In this document: positions 1 through 6,738 of the stretch, one piece after another | How the letters are laid out: every line of letters starts with the position of its first letter | Numbering within the stretch: the first letter of the stretch is position 1 | Assembly (NCBI GenBank): GCA_026415275.1 | Contig: JAOAHK010000017.1 | Span: 1 to 11,921 of the forward strand | Reading direction: 5' to 3' | Length of the DNA stretch: 11,921 nucleotides | Source of the DNA: Anaerolineales bacterium | GTDB taxonomy: Bacteria; Chloroflexota; Anaerolineae; Anaerolineales; UBA4823 | Made by a program: the position numbers and the translations under genes | The notes under the pieces: model-generated | Told to the model about the DNA's origin: nothing | Databases searched by the model: none | What the model saw: only the letters and a program-made list of their open reading frames with translations

Positions 1-1
1 C

Positions 2-367
2 CTTGTCAAAAAGTGGAAGCTACACGAATATGTTTTCTTCTCCTCTTTCAACCCTATCGCTTTATCAATCGTCAAGAGATATTTGCCTGAAATCCCAATA
101 GCGTTATTGGCATTAGATGGAAAATTAGGCTGGATAGCAAGGTCTAGAATTGGTGAATTCCTCAGATATCAAGCTATCCACCCCTATTACTTAGATGTGG
201 ACGCCAAGTTTATCACAACTCACCATAAAAAAGGCCATCTAGTCAATGTTTACACCGTAAATGAAGCAACGACAATGCAAACACTATTCAATATGGGCGT
301 GGATGGCATTTTTACCGACGACCCCTTACTTGCCCAAGCTCTGTTGAAAAACCGTTCTTCCTCCTAA
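2..367 (+). CDS. Glycerophosphodiester phosphodiesterase family protein, C-terminal part (partial at window edge)
   Basis: The reading frame is open from base 2 to a TAA at 365-367 and gives the last 121 residues of a protein that begins upstream of the window. An internal TTG at 83 could be mistaken for a start, but the homologous sequence continues upstream of it (FSSFNPIAL), so the gene is simply cut by the window edge. The visible part matches the second half of the GDPD TIM barrel: the SSFNP strand, the HP motif, VNVYTVN (family pattern V-x-x-W/Y-T-V-N) and GVDGIFTDDP near the end. Family members hydrolyse glycerophosphodiesters to glycerol-3-phosphate and an alcohol. The catalytic HD/EKE residues would be in the missing N-terminal half, so activity cannot be judged. 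The stop lies 3 bp before the next gene, which suggests co-transcription. Confidence 0.88.
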   Translation, partial: LVKKWKLHEYVFFSSFNPIALSIVKRYLPEIPIALLALDGKLGWIARSRIGEFLRYQAIHPYYLDVDAKFITTHHKKGHLVNVYTVNEATTMQTLFNMGVDGIFTDDPLLAQALLKNRSSS

Positions 368-370
368 GCA

Positions 371-1336
371 ATGAAGACCATGCTCCCTCCGGAATGGATT
401 AAGTTTGCTTATCAACGGATCGCATCATATCTCAAACCCACGCCCTTATCCTTTGATCCAAAAATAAGAATTTATCTAAAATGGGAAAACCAACAACATA
501 CTGGATCGTTTAAGCTGCGCGGTGCGCTGAATAAAGTTCTTTCCCTAACTGATTGGGAACGCAACCAAGGGTTAGTAGCCGCCTCTGCAGGCAATCACGG
601 AGCAGGAGTTGCCTACGCTTGTAAGCTACTTGGAATTAGGGCAACCATTTTTGTCCCGCATTCCGCACCGAAAGTGAAAGTAAATCGAATTCAAGAACTG
701 GGCGCAGAGGTAAAGTTTGTTGAAGGAGGCTACACCGAAACCGAACGATTTGCTATTCAATTTGCCAGAGAGACACAGCAGGTCTATATCTCACCTTATA
801 ACGATGTCCAAATCATTGCTGGACAAGGAACACTTGCTCTTGATACGCTCAAAGATTTAGCAGAAAACGAAGCAAAAACTTGGCTTGTCCCGGTTGGAGG
901 TGGAGGATTAATTAGCGGCATAGGCGCTGCGTTGCGGGCATTCGCCCCAAAACCCTCTTCAATGCCCAAATTGATTGGGGTACAATCCGAAGCCTCACCG
1001 TATATGGAACAGATTTATTACGCTGGAAGCCAAGAGCATGTTGTTGAAAGCCCCAGCCTTGCCGATGGGTTATCTGGAGCAGTTGAACCGAACTCTGTCA
1101 CCATCCCGTTGGTCAAAGATCTTGTTGATTCGATGTTACTTGTCACTGAAGAGGCGATTCGGGCAGCCATTCGCTACGCTTGGCATACGTACCATCAAGT
1201 AATTGAAGGTTCAGCAGCAGTTGTCCTCGCTGCAATTCTGTCTGGTCTAGTTGTGGATAAACCAGCTCTCTTAGTTATTTCTGGTGGTAATATAGACCCA
1301 GCAATACATCGTTCTATCCTGGATAACCAAACATGA
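371..1336 (+). CDS. PLP-dependent threonine/serine dehydratase-like protein
   Basis: This 321-residue protein is a fold-type II PLP enzyme of the threonine dehydratase/serine racemase group. The PLP-binding lysine is K48 in HTGSFKLRGA. The substrate/cofactor Asn loop is SAGNHG (72-77), the phosphate-binding glycine loop is PVGGGGL (174-180), and the C-terminal SGGN is at 304-307. The length equals the catalytic domain of the biodegradative (TdcB-like) type, and the C-terminal ACT regulatory domain of IlvA is absent, so isoleucine feedback control is not expected through that domain. The expected reaction is threonine to 2-oxobutyrate plus ammonia, or serine to pyruvate. Serine or aspartate racemase activity in the same family cannot be excluded. 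ATG 371 has no clear Shine-Dalgarno; an in-frame ATG at 380 is a possible alternative. The stop overlaps the next start by ATGA (1333-1336), so translational coupling is likely. Confidence 0.9.
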   Translation: MKTMLPPEWIKFAYQRIASYLKPTPLSFDPKIRIYLKWENQQHTGSFKLRGALNKVLSLTDWERNQGLVAASAGNHGAGVAYACKLLGIRATIFVPHSAPKVKVNRIQELGAEVKFVEGGYTETERFAIQFARETQQVYISPYNDVQIIAGQGTLALDTLKDLAENEAKTWLVPVGGGGLISGIGAALRAFAPKPSSMPKLIGVQSEASPYMEQIYYAGSQEHVVESPSLADGLSGAVEPNSVTIPLVKDLVDSMLLVTEEAIRAAIRYAWHTYHQVIEGSAAVVLAAILSGLVVDKPALLVISGGNIDPAIHRSILDNQT

Positions 1337-2157
1337 CCGATATAACCCCAGATGAAATCATGGTTGTTTGCATGGCTCGGCAGATTCGAGACGGCGAAAT
1401 TGTCGCTCAGGGCATTGCAACGCCATTGGTTGCCGCAGCGTATTTGCTTGCCAGATACACCCACGCTCCTCATCTTTATTTCGCATCTGCCATCGGACAA
1501 AGTATCTGTCGTAACCCCGCACCATTGAGCCTTTCAAATATCGAAAGTCTGTGGCTCGATCAGGCTTTGACAGCGGTTGGATTCGTGCGCGCTGCAGCCG
1601 ACATCTTACCCTCCCTCAAACCGAAGGAATTCTTCCGGCCAGCTCAAGTCGACTGCTATGGTAATTTCAATAACGTCGCGATTGGCAGAGACCTTCTAAA
1701 TCTGAAAAATCCTAAATTGCGGATGAGGTTACCAGGGACAGGAGGCATCCCCGATGTCACTGCTTTTATTTGCGACATCCATCTTTATGTACCGCGTCAT
1801 TCTAAAGTCACTTTCGTTGACAAAATTGACATCCGTTCTGGGCTAGGACACTCTCCGTCTCGCAAAAGAGGAAGAGGAGCAGTTTATCTCGTTTCCGATC
1901 TAGGTCAATTTGACTTCAAAGATGGAAGGATGCGATTGGTCACCTTACACCCGGGGGTCACTGTTGAGCATGTTCAACGTCACACTGGTTTTCCTTTGGA
2001 AATTGCACCAGACTTAACCGAAACCAAACTTCCCTCTTACGAAGAATTAAAGCTATTGCGTTCCAAAATCGACCCTTTAGGAATCCGTCGGCTAGAGCGA
2101 ATGAGCGGCGCAGAACGAAGAGAACTCTTGCTTCATATTCTTCAGCAGGAAAAGTAA
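1333..2157 (+). CDS. CoA-transferase family I, subunit B-like protein (glutaconate CoA-transferase B/IpdB type)
   Basis: This 274-residue protein resembles the beta subunit of family I CoA-transferases. Visible family blocks are RDGEIVAQGIATPLV (19-33), AQVDCYGNFN (104-113, family pattern QVD-x-x-G-N-x-N), LPGTGGIPDV (133-142) and HPGVTVEHVQRHTGFPLEI (206-224). The usual catalytic glutamate of family I enzymes sits in a block such as YESG or SENG after the first beta strand. Here the matching block reads LYFASAIG (48-55) and has no Glu. The same loss is known for IpdAB, a CoA-transferase-fold hydrolase that uses another residue on the alpha subunit, so a hydrolase or other CoA-ester enzyme is possible. 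No alpha subunit is encoded in the window. The start overlaps the dehydratase stop, and the stop TAA directly abuts the next ATG. Substrate is unknown. Confidence 0.8.
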   Translation: MTDITPDEIMVVCMARQIRDGEIVAQGIATPLVAAAYLLARYTHAPHLYFASAIGQSICRNPAPLSLSNIESLWLDQALTAVGFVRAAADILPSLKPKEFFRPAQVDCYGNFNNVAIGRDLLNLKNPKLRMRLPGTGGIPDVTAFICDIHLYVPRHSKVTFVDKIDIRSGLGHSPSRKRGRGAVYLVSDLGQFDFKDGRMRLVTLHPGVTVEHVQRHTGFPLEIAPDLTETKLPSYEELKLLRSKIDPLGIRRLERMSGAERRELLLHILQQEK

Positions 2158-4986
2158 ATGAAGCAACTTTTCTTGAATGGATTACTCATTTTATTGTTTT
2201 TTACTTCGCTATTTCCCAAGCAAATGAACGGACTGGCGAGTGCCACAGCTCAAACGATCACTCCTGAGGAAAAAGCAAATTCGCTGCTCCAAAATCTTAC
2301 CCCTGCTGAGAAAGTCGGGCAGCTTTTTTTGATTTCCTTTAGGGGTTCCTCAGTCAATGTAACGGATCCAATTTATACACTCATCACCCAATATAAGGTG
2401 AGTGGTGTTGTATTGTCAGCATCGAACGATAATTTCAGCACTCCCGATCTTATATTGGAGCAAACCCAATCCTTAATTTATTCTCTACAATCTTTCAATG
2501 CTTTTCACCCAACCACTACTCTAACCACAACCACTCCCATACCACCCGGTATATATATACCTCTTTTCATCGGGATCTCTCAAGAAGGCGGAGGGCCACC
2601 GTATGACCAGATTTTTAACGGTGTGACAATTCTGCCGGATGCCATGTCTATCGGAGCAACCTGGAATGCCGAGTACTCCCGTCAGGTTGGTGAAGTTATT
2701 GGCAAAGAACTCTCAGCTTTAGGTTTTAACCTGCTTTTTAGCCCGGCGCTAGACGTATTAGAAACACCCCGAATTGAAGGCTCAATTGATTTAGGCACTC
2801 GATCATTTGGTGGTGATCCATATTGGGTAAGTGTCTTAGGCAGTGCCTATATTCGAGGCGTTCACGAAGGCAGCCAAGGAAAAATCGCTGTGGTGGCGAA
2901 GAATTTCCCCGGCAATGGAGGCGCTGATCGTTCACCAGAAATTGAAGTTGCTACAGTCCGTAAATCTCTAGAGCAACTAAAAAACTTCGATTTGTTACCT
3001 TTTTTCACAGTAACTGGAAATGCACAAGATAATCTTTCCAAAGCAGACGGATTACTGGCTGCACACATCCGCTATCAGGGATTTCAGGAAAACATCCGCA
3101 CAGCTACGCGGCCAATTAGTTTAGACCCCGAAGCCTTCAAGACTCTAATGAACTTAACCCCAATTGCTAATTGGCGCAATAGCGGCGGATTGATGGTATG
3201 TGAAAACCTCTCTGCCCCCGCTGTGCGCAATTTCTATCAACTCAACAACGAGAAGTTCGATGCTCGCTTGGTTGCTCTCAATGCATTTCTTTCTGGAAAT
3301 GACCTAATTCACCTCGGCAATATTGTCTCAGATGGTGACACGGACTCCTATACAAGCATCCAACGTGTGATCGAATTTTTCCGCCAAAAATATAATGACG
3401 ACCTCACATTTGCTCAAAAAGTAGATCAAGCAGTTCTGCGCATCCTCACACTCAAGTATCGCCTGTATCCACAATTCGATCCAAGAGTTATTCTCTCGGA
3501 AAAGAATTCACTTGATGAAATTGGTAAAAACCAGCAAATTACGATTGAAATTGCTCGAAATGCGGCCACACTGATCAGTCCAAAAACGGAAGAATTATCC
3601 ATTAACCTTCCCAATCCTCCAAAGATTAACGATCGTTTGGTCATCTTCACCGATGTCCGCACCTATCAACAATGCTCCCAGTGTCCTGCTCAAACATATC
3701 TTGGTGTGAATGATATAGCCGACCAAATTAAACGGCTCTATGGATCGCAAGGTAGCGGACAAATTTGGCCTTCAAATGTCGTATCTTACTCTTTTGCAGA
3801 CTTATTGCTGATGCTGAACAAAAATCCTGACGCTCCACCGGTTGAAAACTCTCTCAAGGGGGCAACATGGATTATCTTTGCCATGCTGAATGTAGATAAA
3901 AATATTCCTCATTCTCAAGCCCTACAGCGATTTCTAACCGAGCGCCCTGACCTTTTTGCACAAAAAAAGATTGTCGTCTTTGCTTTTGGAGCGCCTTATT
4001 ATCTTGATGCAACCGACATTTCAAAGCTAAGCGCATATTATGGTTTATACAGCGCAACCCCGATGTTTGTTGAAACAGCGGCTCGCCTCCTGTTCAAAGA
4101 AATCATCCCCAGCGGTGCTTTACCAGTTTCCGTCCCCGGCGTCGGATATGACCTAATTACAGCAACCTCCCCTGACCCAGATCAAAACATCTCACTGTTT
4201 ATCGATATCGAAGCGGCAACAGAAACTATACCCACGACGAGCGAAACTCCTCAGGTACTCCCTACTTTAGCCTTCAAGATCGGCGACTTATTACCAATTC
4301 GTACAGGGATCATTCTGGATCACAATGGGAATCCTGTTCCGGATGGAACTCCAGTCAGTTTCATCATTAACGCTGCTGGTGAAATCGTTGGTTTGCCCCA
4401 ACCGGTAACCACTCAAAGTGGTATTGCAAAAGCAATGATTAAGCTATCCAGCGCTGGAGTCTGGGAAATTCGTGCAGAAAGTTTTCCAGCCAAACAGTCT
4501 GATGTTATCCGCATTGAAATACCCAAAGAAGAGGTTCAACTGATAACTATTATCACGCCCACAGAGCCAGTCACACCAACCCCAGAGCCATCCCCGACGC
4601 CAACCCAGTCACCCCAGGAGACACCCGTCCCCCCTACTTCTCCACCGAGATCCGTTGACGTATTCGACTGGCTTGTCAGCCTGATTATTTCAATTGTCAT
4701 CGGTTATGGAAGTTTTCGAATCGCTTACATTCTAGGACAGGTACGCGCAGGAGTTCAAAGTGGCTTTGCCTCCATGATAGGGGGATTAACAGCTTACTCC
4801 TATCTAGCCTTACAATTACCAGGCAGCCAACAACTTCTAACCCATGCAGGTATGCTTGGTGTTATTCTCACAACTACATTCGGAGCAAGTATCGGTTTAG
4901 CAATTGTTTGGTTGCCACGTGTTCGAAAAAGCCATCAGAGATTTCTACCTAGCGGACAAACGTCAGAATCAAGCTCAGCAAAGTAA
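2158..4986 (+). CDS. Secreted, membrane-anchored GH3-like protein with altered catalytic motifs, Ig-like domain and three C-terminal TM segments
   Basis: This is a 942-residue protein. Residues 1-32 form a signal peptide. Residues 40-440 match the GH3 N-terminal barrel (NagZ-like): [17 protein letters not shown] (140-145), [28 protein letters not shown] (214-218). Residues 460-665 resemble the GH3 C-terminal Rossmann-like domain ([12 protein letters not shown]). Residues 703-790 look like a bacterial Ig-like (Big_1-type) domain, followed by a Pro/Thr linker (799-830) and hydrophobic segments near 836-858, 868-888 and 896-918. Catalytic motifs deviate: KHFPGHG is KNFPGNG (248-254), the DSH dyad is SPE (259-261), DQEGG is SQEGG, and the nucleophile Asp position in VTDAL is E349 (VCENL). 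It may be a pseudoenzyme, such as a glycan-binding surface protein, or an enzyme with changed chemistry. AGGA at 2147-2150 supports the ATG start. Its 3' end overlaps the convergent kinase gene by 38 bp. Confidence 0.85.
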   Translation: MKQLFLNGLLILLFFTSLFPKQMNGLASATAQTITPEEKANSLLQNLTPAEKVGQLFLISFRGSSVNVTDPIYTLITQYKVSGVVLSASNDNFSTPDLILEQTQSLIYSLQSFNAFHPTTTLTTTTPIPPGIYIPLFIGISQEGGGPPYDQIFNGVTILPDAMSIGATWNAEYSRQVGEVIGKELSALGFNLLFSPALDVLETPRIEGSIDLGTRSFGGDPYWVSVLGSAYIRGVHEGSQGKIAVVAKNFPGNGGADRSPEIEVATVRKSLEQLKNFDLLPFFTVTGNAQDNLSKADGLLAAHIRYQGFQENIRTATRPISLDPEAFKTLMNLTPIANWRNSGGLMVCENLSAPAVRNFYQLNNEKFDARLVALNAFLSGNDLIHLGNIVSDGDTDSYTSIQRVIEFFRQKYNDDLTFAQKVDQAVLRILTLKYRLYPQFDPRVILSEKNSLDEIGKNQQITIEIARNAATLISPKTEELSINLPNPPKINDRLVIFTDVRTYQQCSQCPAQTYLGVNDIADQIKRLYGSQGSGQIWPSNVVSYSFADLLLMLNKNPDAPPVENSLKGATWIIFAMLNVDKNIPHSQALQRFLTERPDLFAQKKIVVFAFGAPYYLDATDISKLSAYYGLYSATPMFVETAARLLFKEIIPSGALPVSVPGVGYDLITATSPDPDQNISLFIDIEAATETIPTTSETPQVLPTLAFKIGDLLPIRTGIILDHNGNPVPDGTPVSFIINAAGEIVGLPQPVTTQSGIAKAMIKLSSAGVWEIRAESFPAKQSDVIRIEIPKEEVQLITIITPTEPVTPTPEPSPTPTQSPQETPVPPTSPPRSVDVFDWLVSLIISIVIGYGSFRIAYILGQVRAGVQSGFASMIGGLTAYSYLALQLPGSQQLLTHAGMLGVILTTTFGASIGLAIVWLPRVRKSHQRFLPSGQTSESSSAK

Positions 4987-5938
4987 TCCCTACTGCTAGA
5001 ATAGCGAGGGACATCTCAAGGGGGGAGCTGATCAGGTCAAAAAAGGTTGGAGCGGGGAGGCGTACTTTGGGCGATAAGGTAGTCTCCACATCTCCAAGCA
5101 ACGCGCGGCGAAAAGTTTCAACATCGGGTGGTCTATCCTCGGGGTGTAAACTCATCGCCCACAAGATTGCTCGTTCGGTGCGTACACTGATATTGGGGTT
5201 GATCATTCGCGGGGGAATCAGGGAATCTGGACGCAAGAACCGTTCGTGGGCCTCTACCGGTGGTGTATTCGTCAGGAGATGATAGAGAGTTGCTCCAAAG
5301 GCATAGATATCGCTGCGCGTATCGGTATGCCCATCTTGAACGCCGTATTGCTCCAAGGGGGTGTAAATCGCTGTCCCTTTCCCTTGAACAACAGTCACCG
5401 TTACTTCATCACTGACAAGGACTTTCACCAGTCCAAAATCAACCAGTTTTAAGATTCCCCCCGGAGTATATTTCAAATTTGAGGGTTTAATGTCGCGATG
5501 CAAAATGGGAGGATTCTGACTGTGGAGATATGCTAAGGCATCGGCCAATTGATTTGCCCAATTTAGAACATCCCTTTCAGATAAAAATATCCCTTTCCTC
5601 TGGGCTTCAAGCATAATCATGCGCAGGTCTTTGCCAGGCACAAAATCCATGACCAAATAATCTCTTCCACCGATGGAGAAGTAATCGGATACCTTGGGAA
5701 GATTAGGATGATCGAGACGTGCCAAAATTGTCGCCTCGCGCAAGAACTGCTCGCGAGCCTCCTGCAATAAATCTGAGGTTAAGGTACGATCATGGACAAC
5801 TTCCTTGACAGCGCAAAGACGTCCTTCAAGGCGTAGATCATCTGCCAAATAGATGCTCCCCATACCCCCCTGACCGATGACACGGCGAATTTTATAGCGA
5901 CTTCTTAATACTTCTCCTGGTTTTAACGAAGAGGGCAT
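4949..5938 (-). CDS. Tail-anchored Hanks-type serine/threonine protein kinase
   Basis: This 329-residue eukaryotic-like Ser/Thr kinase has a complete catalytic set: glycine loop GQGGMGSIY (22-30), ATP lysine K45 in CAVKEV, helix C E68, HRDIKPSN (147-154, catalytic D149), DFG (167-169), and DIYAFG (210-215). The APE region reads TPLEQYG, a common bacterial variant. The activation loop carries T180-V-T182, placed like the TQT autophosphorylation sites of PknB. A hydrophobic segment at about 305-327 ends the protein, so the kinase is probably anchored by a C-terminal tail and has no extracellular sensor domain. I chose ATG at 5936-5938 (MPSSLKPGE, where kinase homology begins). A TTG at 6013 would add 25 residues without family similarity and would run through the intergenic inverted repeat. 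Divergent from the FHA regulator; its end overlaps the GH3 gene. Confidence 0.93.
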   Translation of the reverse strand: MPSSLKPGEVLRSRYKIRRVIGQGGMGSIYLADDLRLEGRLCAVKEVVHDRTLTSDLLQEAREQFLREATILARLDHPNLPKVSDYFSIGGRDYLVMDFVPGKDLRMIMLEAQRKGIFLSERDVLNWANQLADALAYLHSQNPPILHRDIKPSNLKYTPGGILKLVDFGLVKVLVSDEVTVTVVQGKGTAIYTPLEQYGVQDGHTDTRSDIYAFGATLYHLLTNTPPVEAHERFLRPDSLIPPRMINPNISVRTERAILWAMSLHPEDRPPDVETFRRALLGDVETTLSPKVRLPAPTFFDLISSPLEMSLAILAVGITLLSLILTFVR

Positions 5939-5955
5939 TTCCGACCTATATACCC

Positions 5956-5987
5956 TGACAAGGGAATGCGGCGTATTCACCTTGTCA
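5956..5987. promoter_or_regulatory. Inverted repeat in the kinase/FHA divergent region
   Basis: TGACAAGG (5956-5963) and CCTTGTCA (5980-5987) are perfect 8-bp inverted arms with centre-to-centre spacing of 24 bp. The symmetry continues imperfectly inwards (GAAT at 5964-5967 facing ATTC at 5975-5978, offset by one base). The repeat lies 18-49 bp upstream of the chosen kinase start. It could be an operator, perhaps for the adjacent winged-helix protein, or a stem-loop in the kinase leader RNA. A related half-site, TTGACAAAA, begins at 6007. Function is inferred from position only. Confidence 0.45.
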
Positions 5988-6022
5988 AGCAAAACACGAT
6001 AAAATATTGACAAAACAAAGGT

Positions 6023-6074
6023 CTGACTTTCTCAACCTTGTGTTATTATACACTTAGAGAAGGTGACCGATGAA
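6023..6074. promoter_or_regulatory. Overlapping divergent promoter candidates between kinase and FHA genes
   Basis: On the + strand TATTAT (6044-6049) is a 5 of 6 match to a -10 box, with CTGACT (6023-6028) 15 bp upstream as a weak -35. This would give a short leader before the FHA start. On the - strand the same bases give a perfect TATAAT (6050 down to 6045), with only a weak -35-like TTCATC 18 bp upstream. This would give the kinase a leader of about 100 bases that includes the inverted repeat. Two polymerases could not use both at once, so expression of the two genes may compete. No transcription start is known. Confidence 0.35.
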
Positions 6075-6735
6075 GACAATCTCGGAAAATGTGCCGTTTC
6101 TTGTTGCCCAAGGTGGTTCATTGAACGGCCAACGTTGGGCTATTTTAGACGAATTGCTCATTGGAAGAGATGAACATTGTGACATTGTCATCCCTGAACG
6201 CCAGGTTTCTAGGCATCATGCGAAGATTTCCCGCACTCCCCAAGGAACCTTATTAGAGGATTTGCTAAGTAAAAACGGGACACATGTCAACGGAGTTTTA
6301 ATCACAGAACCAACTCTTCTCCAAGATGGAGATAGCATTCAAATCGCCCTCGCCCAAGTATTTTACTATCTCAGTTCAGATGCAACCTTGCCACTAGAAG
6401 AGCTAACTAGGTCAGCCTCTGAAACAAATTATGCATTACGTTTGGATAAACGCAGTCGACGGGTGTGGGTACGCGGGCAGGAGATTGTTCCACCGCTCTC
6501 GCTGCCACAATATACCCTGCTAGAGATTCTTTACGACAACAGCGGACAAGTCGTTCCGCGTCCGACCTTGATCGAAGCTATCTGGGGGGAAAAGGAAGCG
6601 GTGCTCGTCTCCGACCAAGCTTTGGACGCACTGATCCGCCGCTTACGTCAGAGACTCGCTGAAATTGATCCACTTCACGAATATATCCAAACCATCCGTG
6701 GGCACGGTTTACGGCTAAATAACTCAATCTATTGA
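6070..6735 (+). CDS. FHA domain-OmpR/PhoB-type winged-helix DNA-binding protein
   Basis: This 221-residue protein joins two domains. The FHA domain (about 10-103) has the phosphothreonine-binding residues: IGRDEHCDIVI (R33), VSRHHAKI (S47, R48, H49) and SKNGTHVNG (N69, G70). Residues 121-216 form a Trans_reg_C winged helix: LSLPQYTLLEILYDNSGQVV, LIEAIWGE, a recognition-helix stretch ALDALIRRLRQRL (184-196), and the wing IRGHGLRL. There is no receiver domain, so control by aspartyl phosphorelay is not expected. The likely input is phosphothreonine binding, with the divergent kinase as the obvious partner (inference). AAGGTGA at 6060-6066 is a good Shine-Dalgarno for ATG 6070. The order FHA then DNA-binding domain is opposite to mycobacterial EmbR, and there is no BTAD region. 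The TGA stop overlaps the convergent CpXC gene by 7 bp. Confidence 0.93.
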   Translation: MKTISENVPFLVAQGGSLNGQRWAILDELLIGRDEHCDIVIPERQVSRHHAKISRTPQGTLLEDLLSKNGTHVNGVLITEPTLLQDGDSIQIALAQVFYYLSSDATLPLEELTRSASETNYALRLDKRSRRVWVRGQEIVPPLSLPQYTLLEILYDNSGQVVPRPTLIEAIWGEKEAVLVSDQALDALIRRLRQRLAEIDPLHEYIQTIRGHGLRLNNSIY

Positions 6736-6738
6736 GTT
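6721..6738. terminator. Perfect inverted repeat spanning two convergent stop codons, possible bidirectional terminator
   Basis: AACTCAAT (6721-6728) and ATTGAGTT (6731-6738) are perfect 8-bp arms separated by two bases. The stop codons of the FHA gene (TGA 6733-6735) and the CpXC gene (TAG, 6731 down to 6729) both lie inside it. On the + strand it is followed by the pyrimidine-rich run TCTTTCAAGCTTTTCT. The stem is AT-rich and the loop is tight, so termination efficiency is uncertain. It is the only terminator-like structure I see between these two operons. Confidence 0.4.

Noticed and set aside
1..9. CCTTGTCAA, identical to one arm of the 5956-5987 inverted repeat
   Set aside because: It lies in the GDPD coding sequence without a partner arm; a 9-base match in 12 kb is not notable by itself.
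83..85. TTG 83 as the start of a 94-residue protein
   Set aside because: GDPD family sequence continues in frame upstream to the window edge, so this is an internal codon of a truncated gene.
5983..5988. TTGACA on the - strand as -35 box for the kinase gene
   Set aside because: No -10-like sequence occurs 15-19 bp downstream. The hexamer is explained by the inverted-repeat arm.
6007..6012. Perfect TTGACA -35 box on the + strand
   Set aside because: The nearest -10-like hexamer (TATTAT, 6044) is 31 bp away, too far for a sigma-70 promoter.
5939..6013. N-terminal extension of the kinase from TTG 6013
   Set aside because: The 25 extra residues have no kinase similarity and would place the inverted repeat in coding sequence; ATG 5938 sits just before the kinase domain.
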